A model generated the notes under the pieces. The model made no database searches, had not been told where the DNA came from, and saw nothing but the letters and a program-made list of their open reading frames with translations. Both the position numbers and the translations under genes were made by a program. Positions 13,493 through 17,191 of a stretch of DNA of 17,191 nt are shown here, in pieces; the first letter of the stretch is position 1; each line of letters begins with the position of its first letter. The DNA is from JACRCE01 sp038043305. GTDB lineage: Bacteria; Desulfobacterota; GWC2-55-46. The DNA lies in the NCBI GenBank assembly GCA_038043305.1, contig JBBTCG010000066.1:1-17191 (forward strand), written 5' to 3'.

Positions 13493-13525
13493 TGATTGTC
13501 AGTTCCTTTCTATCCCGTAAACCGG

Positions 13526-13568
13526 TAAAAAGAAAAAGGCACAGACTCTTTGCGGATCGTCTGTGCCT
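13526..13568 (-). terminator. Rho-independent terminator after the lysine-rich mini-gene
   Basis: In minus-strand sense, AGGCACAGAC (13559-13568) pairs perfectly with GTCTGTGCCT (13537-13546) around a 12-base loop, followed by TTTTCTTTTT. It is a textbook intrinsic terminator, 28 bases after the mini-gene stop. Confidence 0.9.
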
Positions 13569-13596
13569 CCTCTTCTTCAAACCATGAACGAAATAC

Positions 13597-13692
13597 TCAG
13601 CAGCCGCAGCGTCCGCCTGACTTCTTGACCGGTTTCTTGGCCGCAGGCTTCTTCTCGGTCTTCTTCTTTACTACGGGCTTCTTTGTCGCCAT
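13597..13692 (-). CDS. 31-residue lysine-rich mini-protein with Cys-Gly-Cys tail
   Basis: A very short gene: MATKKPVVKKK, then TEKKPAAKKPVKK, then SGGRCGC and a TGA stop. Eleven of 31 residues are lysine, in KK/KKP repeats like the tails of bacterial histone H1-like proteins, and the protein ends with a Cys pair. Reality is supported by a strong AAGGAGG ribosome-binding site 8 bases before the ATG, a sigma70-type promoter upstream and a perfect terminator downstream, making it a monocistronic unit. A nucleic-acid-binding role is plausible from charge, and CGC could bind metal or form a disulfide. No family was recognised with certainty. Confidence 0.75.
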   Translation of the reverse strand: MATKKPVVKKKTEKKPAAKKPVKKSGGRCGC

Positions 13693-13760
13693 TTTATCCG
13701 CCTCCTTGGGAATTGTGTCGCACATCAACACGTTTGAATATTTGAATAACAGACATATAA

Positions 13761-13789
13761 AAAATAGCACCAAAACTTACTACTGTCAA
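13761..13789 (-). promoter_or_regulatory. Sigma70-type promoter for the lysine-rich mini-gene
   Basis: TTGACA (13784-13789) and TATTTT (13761-13766) are spaced 17 bases apart, in an AT-rich stretch about 70 bases before the ATG. The rest of the 282-base spacer 13693-13974 holds the tRNA terminator and nothing else I can identify. Confidence 0.55.
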
Positions 13790-13881
13790 CCTACCTTTTT
13801 GAAAAGGAAAAAATCAGCGCCGTTATCTCCGTTAACCGATACGGACAAAGGTTGCCTTAAGCTATCAGCCGGATGCCCAAT

Positions 13882-13911
13882 AAAAAAACGTCACTGCCGC
13901 CTTTGGTGACG
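13882..13911 (-). terminator. Terminator of the secG-tRNA-Leu unit
   Basis: In minus-strand sense, CGTCAC (13906-13911) pairs with GTGACG (13889-13894) around an 11-base loop and is followed by seven T. An alternative pairing of CGTCA (13889-13893) with TGACG (13918-13922), followed by a plus-strand T run at 13924-13929, could make it work in both directions. Confidence 0.75.
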
Positions 13912-13974
13912 GTCTGATGACGCTTTTTTGGAGGACAAAAACATTCCAACTCTCTGATTTACTTACTGATGATA

Positions 13975-14059
13975 TGGTGCCGAAGGGGGGACTCGAACCC
14001 CCATGGATCTCTCCACTACCCCCTCAAGATAGCGTGTCTACCAATTCCACCACTTCGGC
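13975..14059 (-). tRNA. leuU: tRNA-Leu, anticodon GAG, CCA encoded
   Basis: An 85-base class II tRNA. The acceptor stem is GCCGAAG paired with CTTCGGC, followed by encoded ACCA. The D-arm region is TGGTGGAATTGGTAGACAC, and the anticodon arm CTATC-TTGAGGG-GGTAG gives anticodon GAG at 14023-14025. A long variable arm (TGGA/TCCA) and T arm GGGGG-TTCGAGT-CCCCC are present. It decodes CUC/CUU leucine codons. It starts 15 bases after secG, so it is probably cut from the secG transcript. The same secG-leuU order exists in E. coli. Confidence 0.97.
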
Positions 14060-14074
14060 ATTTGAAAAAGAATG

Positions 14075-14413
14075 TTATTTATTCACCGTCGGCTGAGGGA
14101 GCGCGTCAGGCTGCGGAGCAGTTACCTGCGGAGCGGCAGGGGCCGTTACGGCCGGGGCGTCGCTCATCACGGACGTCTGCTTTGCCCTTGACGACTGATA
14201 CGTGAGGTACAAAGATGTCAGCATGAATATCCCGGCGCATACGCCCGTAACCTTGACAAGAAGGGTTGCCGGACCCGCGCTTCCGAAAAGGGTCTGACTT
14301 GACGCGCCGCCAAAGGCAGAACCGATGTCCGCGCCCTTTCCGACCTGCAAGAGCACAGAGATGATCATCACTATGCTCACGAAGATGTGGATTACGATTA
14401 TTGCTGTATACAT
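14075..14413 (-). CDS. secG: Protein translocase subunit SecG
   Basis: A 112-residue inner-membrane protein, the small subunit of the SecYEG channel. It has two transmembrane helices (about residues 3-23 and 52-75) joined by the diagnostic loop LLQVGKGADIGSAFGGASSQTLFGSAGPATLL. The C-terminal tail is a low-complexity Ala/Pro/Val/Gln segment, common in proteobacterial SecG. The start is the ATG at 14413 (AGGAC 5 bases upstream), because everything after it matches SecG and the 28 extra residues of the open frame upstream do not. tpiA, often upstream of secG elsewhere, is not here. Confidence 0.95.
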   Translation of the reverse strand: MYTAIIVIHIFVSIVMIISVLLQVGKGADIGSAFGGASSQTLFGSAGPATLLVKVTGVCAGIFMLTSLYLTYQSSRAKQTSVMSDAPAVTAPAAPQVTAPQPDALPQPTVNK

Positions 14414-14469
14414 TGGTTGTCCTAAAGCCCTGGCGTAAGCGTCGTTCTCAAAGTTAAAGACAAGCGAAT

Positions 14470-14497
14470 ATTTTACACGGTTGACAAAAGAATGCAA
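14470..14497 (-). promoter_or_regulatory. Sigma70-type promoter for secG
   Basis: TTGCAT (14492-14497) and TAAAAT (14470-14475) are spaced 16 bases apart, reading towards secG. It overlaps, on the other strand, the promoter predicted for the DUF2062 gene. Confidence 0.5.
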
Positions 14498-14510
14498 GCA
14501 TTTTGATTAT
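14481..14510 (+). promoter_or_regulatory. Sigma70-type promoter for the DUF2062 gene
   Basis: A perfect -35 TTGACA (14481-14486) and a weak -10 GATTAT (14505-14510) at 18-base spacing, about 45 bases before the ATG at 14555. The -35 lies within the spacer of the opposing secG promoter. Confidence 0.4.
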
Positions 14511-14554
14511 GTGTTAAGATTAAACCTAAGCGCATCATCTCCTAAACACGTCAG

Positions 14555-15079
14555 ATGGCCGAAAACAACAATAAACGCAACAACGGCAAAAACCATCCGC
14601 TGAATAAAATCAAGCGGCGCACAAGGCTTTGGTATCTCAAGTTGCTGCGCCTTGACGATCCGCCTGAGAGGATAGCGCGCGGGGCCGCCATTGGCGTGCT
14701 CATGGGCGTTTTGCCGACGTTCGGCCTCGGCGGTCTGCTGTCATTGGCCTTTGCATGGCTCCTCAGGGGCAACAAGGCGGCGGCCATCATCGGAAGCGCC
14801 ATCGTAAATCCGCTTACCGCGCCCTTCTTCTGGACCGCGAGCATACTGACCGGAAGCGTTATCCTCAGCCGGGACTCCAGCGCCATATTCGCAACCCTTA
14901 AAAACGAAGACCTGCTTAACGCCGCAGGCGAGGCCGCGCTGGTCTTTATGACGGGCAATGCCATGCTTTCAGCGGTCTTTACTATCGCATCGTACTTTTT
15001 GGTGAAGGCAACGATAACCGGCTACAGGGCGCGAAAAGAACGAAAAAGACGGGAGCGGGAAGGGAACCCTGCGGTCTGA
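14555..15079 (+). CDS. DUF2062 family membrane protein
   Basis: A 174-residue integral membrane protein. The DUF2062 pattern is clear: DDPPERIARGAAIGVLMGVLPTFG (about 35-58), then a helix, LLRGNKAAAIIGSAIVNPLTAPFFW (about 69-93) with the conserved R-N-x(n)-NP-T, and a third and fourth hydrophobic segment. Both ends are strongly basic (N-terminal KIKRRTR; C-terminal RARKERKRRERE) and face the cytoplasm by the positive-inside rule. The family's function is not established; some members are fused to glycosyltransferases. It is the only plus-strand gene in the window, has a weak ribosome-binding site, and converges stop to stop with the small symporter subunit, with no bases between. Confidence 0.88.
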   Translation: MAENNNKRNNGKNHPLNKIKRRTRLWYLKLLRLDDPPERIARGAAIGVLMGVLPTFGLGGLLSLAFAWLLRGNKAAAIIGSAIVNPLTAPFFWTASILTGSVILSRDSSAIFATLKNEDLLNAAGEAALVFMTGNAMLSAVFTIASYFLVKATITGYRARKERKRREREGNPAV

Positions 15080-15172
15080 CTACCTTGCAAATATCTTGTA
15101 AAAGCAGTAGACGCTCACACCTGCCACCACTCCCCACGATGCAATGAGGAATATCCAGCCCGCGTAGCTCAA
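15080..15172 (-). CDS. Small single-helix accessory protein of the NSS symporter (MetS-like)
   Basis: A 30-residue protein that reads (M)SYAGWIFLIASWGVV followed by AGVSVYCFYKIFAR: one transmembrane helix with a short basic cytoplasmic end. The start is a TTG whose last two bases overlap the TGA stop of the symporter gene (TTGA); AAGGAGG lies 5-6 bases upstream inside the symporter's last codons. A GTG six codons earlier is possible but lacks such a site. Very small single-helix proteins downstream of NSS or other sodium symporters are known (for example MetS with MetP in Corynebacterium, needed for transport). This one is assigned to that role by size, topology and position; no family match was verified. 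Confidence 0.72.
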   Translation of the reverse strand: MSYAGWIFLIASWGVVAGVSVYCFYKIFAR

Positions 15173-16713
15173 CCGCGCCTCCTTTTCCACGCGACCCTGA
15201 CCAACACAAGATGAACGACGAGAAGGAGCGCAAGAAAACCCCGCGTAATCCAGATGCCGCCATCCTCCTTTGCAAGGACGCCGGGGAGCTGCTCATAAGT
15301 CCACGCTATCAGTATGGCCGCGATGAAAACAGGCGTTACGTACTTCATTATATAGAAAAAGACCTTGGGTATTTTTATCTGAGCGCCCCTTTGTATCTCC
15401 TCCCATCCATTCCCAAATATCCAGAAAAATATTAGGACCTCGAAAAAGGCCAGTATGACCAGTCCGAAGGTCCCCGCCCAGAAGTCCATCTCGTCGAGCG
15501 CGCCGCTTACGAGCATGGGCAGATGCGCCGTTACGAAAAAGAAGACGGCAAGCGCGATAACGGAGCGCTTCCTTGACCAGCCAAGCTCATCCTCCAGAAA
15601 GGCTATGGCCGGCTGGGCAAGCGCGACCACGGACGTTATGCCCGCGAAGAACAGCAGCATAAACCAGAGGAATCCGAAGAACTGGCCGTAGCTTATGTGC
15701 GTGAATATCGCGGGCATACTTATAAAGCCCAGCTTGAACGCTCCCCCGTGCGAAATATCCCGCGCCCCGTCAAGGCCGAAGAATATCACCGCGGAGGTAA
15801 GCGCGATGGTAGAGCCGAATATCACCTCCGCAAATTCATTCAGGGACGCGGCCGTCAAGCCGGATAGCGCTATGTCGTCATCCTTTTTCATGTAGCTTGC
15901 ATAGGTAACAATGGCGCCCATGCCGAGGGAGAGCGTGAAAAAGACCTGCCCTGCCGCGGCAAGCCACGTCTTTGCGCTGAAAAGCCCTGTAAGGTCAGGC
16001 TCCCACAGGAACGCCAGGCCGGCCGTTGCCGTATAATCCGGGTTCGTCGGCGAACTCATGGACAGAACCCTGACGAACAGGACAAGACCCATTACGAACA
16101 GAAGAGGTATGGCGATCTTGTTGAGTACCTCGATGCCCTTTGAAACGCCCTTGCCCAATATCCACATGCCCATCGCAAGTGTAACGATGAAGAACAGATA
16201 GGCGAGCGGCGTAGGCGACAGTATCGCCCCGCTTGTTGTCTGGCCTATGTAATCGCCCAGATACCTCTGATACGGGGCGAGGTAATCCGCGGTTGACAGC
16301 GCCGCTGCCCCGACCTCTGGATGAGGATACGACCCGAACAGCGAAAAGACGCTGAAGGCAAGGGTCCATGAGCAGATGTAGATATAGTAAATGAGCACGA
16401 CGAGCGGCAGGAATATGCCGAGGATGCCGACGTACTTGGCGGTCCTGTTCTTCCACAGCGCGTCGAACATGCCGGGGGTCGTGCCGTGCCCCAATGAGCC
16501 GCCATAGCGTCCTATGCCCCATTCAATCCACATGAGCGGCACGCCGAGGAGCAGGAGCGACACGAAATAGGGTATCATGTACGCGCCGCCGCCGTTCTCA
16601 GCGGCCTGCACCGGAAAGCGAAGGAAGTTGCCGAGGCCGATGGCGTTGCCCGCCATTGCAAGGATAAGCCCCCACCTCGAATTCCACTGCTCCCTGTTGC
16701 CGTTATCGGCCAT
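15169..16713 (-). CDS. Neurotransmitter:sodium symporter (NSS/SNF) family transporter
   Basis: A 514-residue inner-membrane transporter with about 12 helices and a LeuT-type fold, coupling Na+ entry to uptake of an amino acid or related substrate. The TM1 signature WGLILAMAGNAIGLGNFLRF (14-33) carries the unwound NAIGLGN segment that binds Na+ and substrate, followed by FPVQAAENGGGAYMIPYF. TM6 (about 240-270, FFTLSLGMGAIVTYASY) and TM8 (about 345-375, FFAGITSVVALAQP) also fit. The substrate is not predictable; bacterial relatives transport tryptophan, tyrosine, methionine/alanine or leucine. The gene starts 5 bases after the upstream gene, and its stop overlaps the small accessory gene, so the three form one operon. 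Confidence 0.93.
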   Translation of the reverse strand: MADNGNREQWNSRWGLILAMAGNAIGLGNFLRFPVQAAENGGGAYMIPYFVSLLLLGVPLMWIEWGIGRYGGSLGHGTTPGMFDALWKNRTAKYVGILGIFLPLVVLIYYIYICSWTLAFSVFSLFGSYPHPEVGAAALSTADYLAPYQRYLGDYIGQTTSGAILSPTPLAYLFFIVTLAMGMWILGKGVSKGIEVLNKIAIPLLFVMGLVLFVRVLSMSSPTNPDYTATAGLAFLWEPDLTGLFSAKTWLAAAGQVFFTLSLGMGAIVTYASYMKKDDDIALSGLTAASLNEFAEVIFGSTIALTSAVIFFGLDGARDISHGGAFKLGFISMPAIFTHISYGQFFGFLWFMLLFFAGITSVVALAQPAIAFLEDELGWSRKRSVIALAVFFFVTAHLPMLVSGALDEMDFWAGTFGLVILAFFEVLIFFWIFGNGWEEIQRGAQIKIPKVFFYIMKYVTPVFIAAILIAWTYEQLPGVLAKEDGGIWITRGFLALLLVVHLVLVRVAWKRRRG

Positions 16714-16718
16714 GTTCG

Positions 16719-17141
16719 TTAATTACCCTTTTGCCTGACGCACACTATCTTCGTAAGTTTTGCCTCATAGCTTTCAGGCACTATGTAGCCCCATCTTGTC
16801 GGATACATCTCCGCCGCGTTCGGCAGTTCCACCACGCCGCCGCCGACGCCGTCGTAGCCGTACTTGATAAGGGTGCGTAGTTTTCTCTCCGAACAGCTTA
16901 TCTCCCAAAGGGCAAGCGAATATACCTTTGACCTGACCTCCAGCTTTACCCAGACGTTTACGATGTTCGCCGAAGGAAAAACAACGCTCTCCGCGTCATA
17001 GTAGTACGATATGGAGTTATCGCCGCTCGTGTGAAAAAACCTCCACTCCGCGGCCGCCTGAGCCGCCGCCATAGCCATGCCCGGCGACATGCACCAGACG
17101 CATAGCATAGCCAAAACGAACGCCCTCGAAACCCTGCGCAT
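16719..17141 (-). CDS. Secreted protein, surface-adhesin protein E-like
   Basis: A 140-residue protein with a Sec signal peptide: basic MRRVSRAF, a hydrophobic core, and probable cleavage near AMA-AA at about residues 23-27. The mature part reads WRFFHTSGDNSISYYYDAES...NIVNVWVKLEVRSKVYSLALWE, then IVPESYEAKLTKIVCVRQKG. This is the pattern of the short periplasmic/surface-adhesin E-like domain (aromatic start, YYD, VW-K strand), with two cysteines (C83 and C134 approximately) that could form a disulfide. The ribosome-binding site GAGGAGG is 5 bases before the ATG at 17141. It is 5 bases upstream of the symporter gene and presumably co-transcribed. Function is unknown. The 50 bases upstream, to the window edge, show no clear promoter. 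Confidence 0.72.
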   Translation of the reverse strand: MRRVSRAFVLAMLCVWCMSPGMAMAAAQAAAEWRFFHTSGDNSISYYYDAESVVFPSANIVNVWVKLEVRSKVYSLALWEISCSERKLRTLIKYGYDGVGGGVVELPNAAEMYPTRWGYIVPESYEAKLTKIVCVRQKGN

Positions 17142-17191
17142 AGTATCCTCCTCTTATGACCCTTAAGGCTGGCTCTAAAAATTGCTATTTT

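Noticed and set aside
13814..13852. Possible fifth repeat element (CCGTTATC...GTTAACCGATACGG)
   Set aside because: It vaguely resembles R4 units but is too short and degenerate to call.
13550..13909. 119-codon plus-strand frame across the mini-gene
   Set aside because: It is the antisense of the lysine-rich gene and its terminator; the minus-strand gene has the promoter, ribosome-binding site and terminator.

Overview
The window is dominated by one long minus-strand operon for respiratory complex I (NADH:quinone oxidoreductase). The order is nuoA-B-C-D-E-F-G, then a stand-alone cyclic-nucleotide-binding protein, then nuoH-I-J-K, then a cation/proton antiporter-type subunit (NuoL/M/MrpD family), an 81-residue two-helix membrane protein, and the first 44 residues of what is probably a second antiporter subunit that runs off the left edge. 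All visible Fe-S ligand motifs are intact. The NADH-input module (E, F, G) is present, so this is a full NADH-type complex rather than the reduced 11-subunit form. A 100-N scaffold gap cuts the 3' end of nuoF just before nuoG.

Upstream of nuoA (12410-12688) lie a good sigma70-type promoter, an operator-like palindrome just downstream of it, a perfect 11-bp hairpin and a 19-bp inverted repeat. Beyond that, still on the minus strand, are a nitrilase-superfamily amidohydrolase, a 31-residue lysine-rich mini-protein with its own promoter and terminator, and secG followed directly by tRNA-Leu(GAG) and a terminator. A divergent promoter pair separates secG from a plus-strand DUF2062 membrane protein. 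The right end is a minus-strand operon: a secreted protein E-like protein, a neurotransmitter:sodium symporter (NSS), and a 30-residue single-helix accessory protein that starts at TTG inside the symporter stop. That last gene meets the DUF2062 gene stop to stop with no spacer.

The organism is a Gram-negative-type bacterium. NuoE/F/G, the antiporter plus 81-residue pair at the end of the operon, the NuoH sequence variant and the secG-tRNA-Leu linkage suggest Desulfobacterota (former Deltaproteobacteria) or a relative such as Nitrospirota. This is inference from sequence style, not a phylogeny. The N gap indicates a draft or metagenome assembly.

The least ordinary content is (1) the cNMP-binding protein inside the nuo operon, (2) the modified membrane-arm end with its small protein and histidine-rich loop, (3) intergenic elements built from 6-7-base repeats (core CGGTT/CGGTC), two of them flanking hairpins, inserted in three nuo spacers and upstream of nuoA, and (4) two very small genes (31 and 30 residues). 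No mobile element, CRISPR array or defence system is visible. No gene-free stretch exceeds 300 bases.
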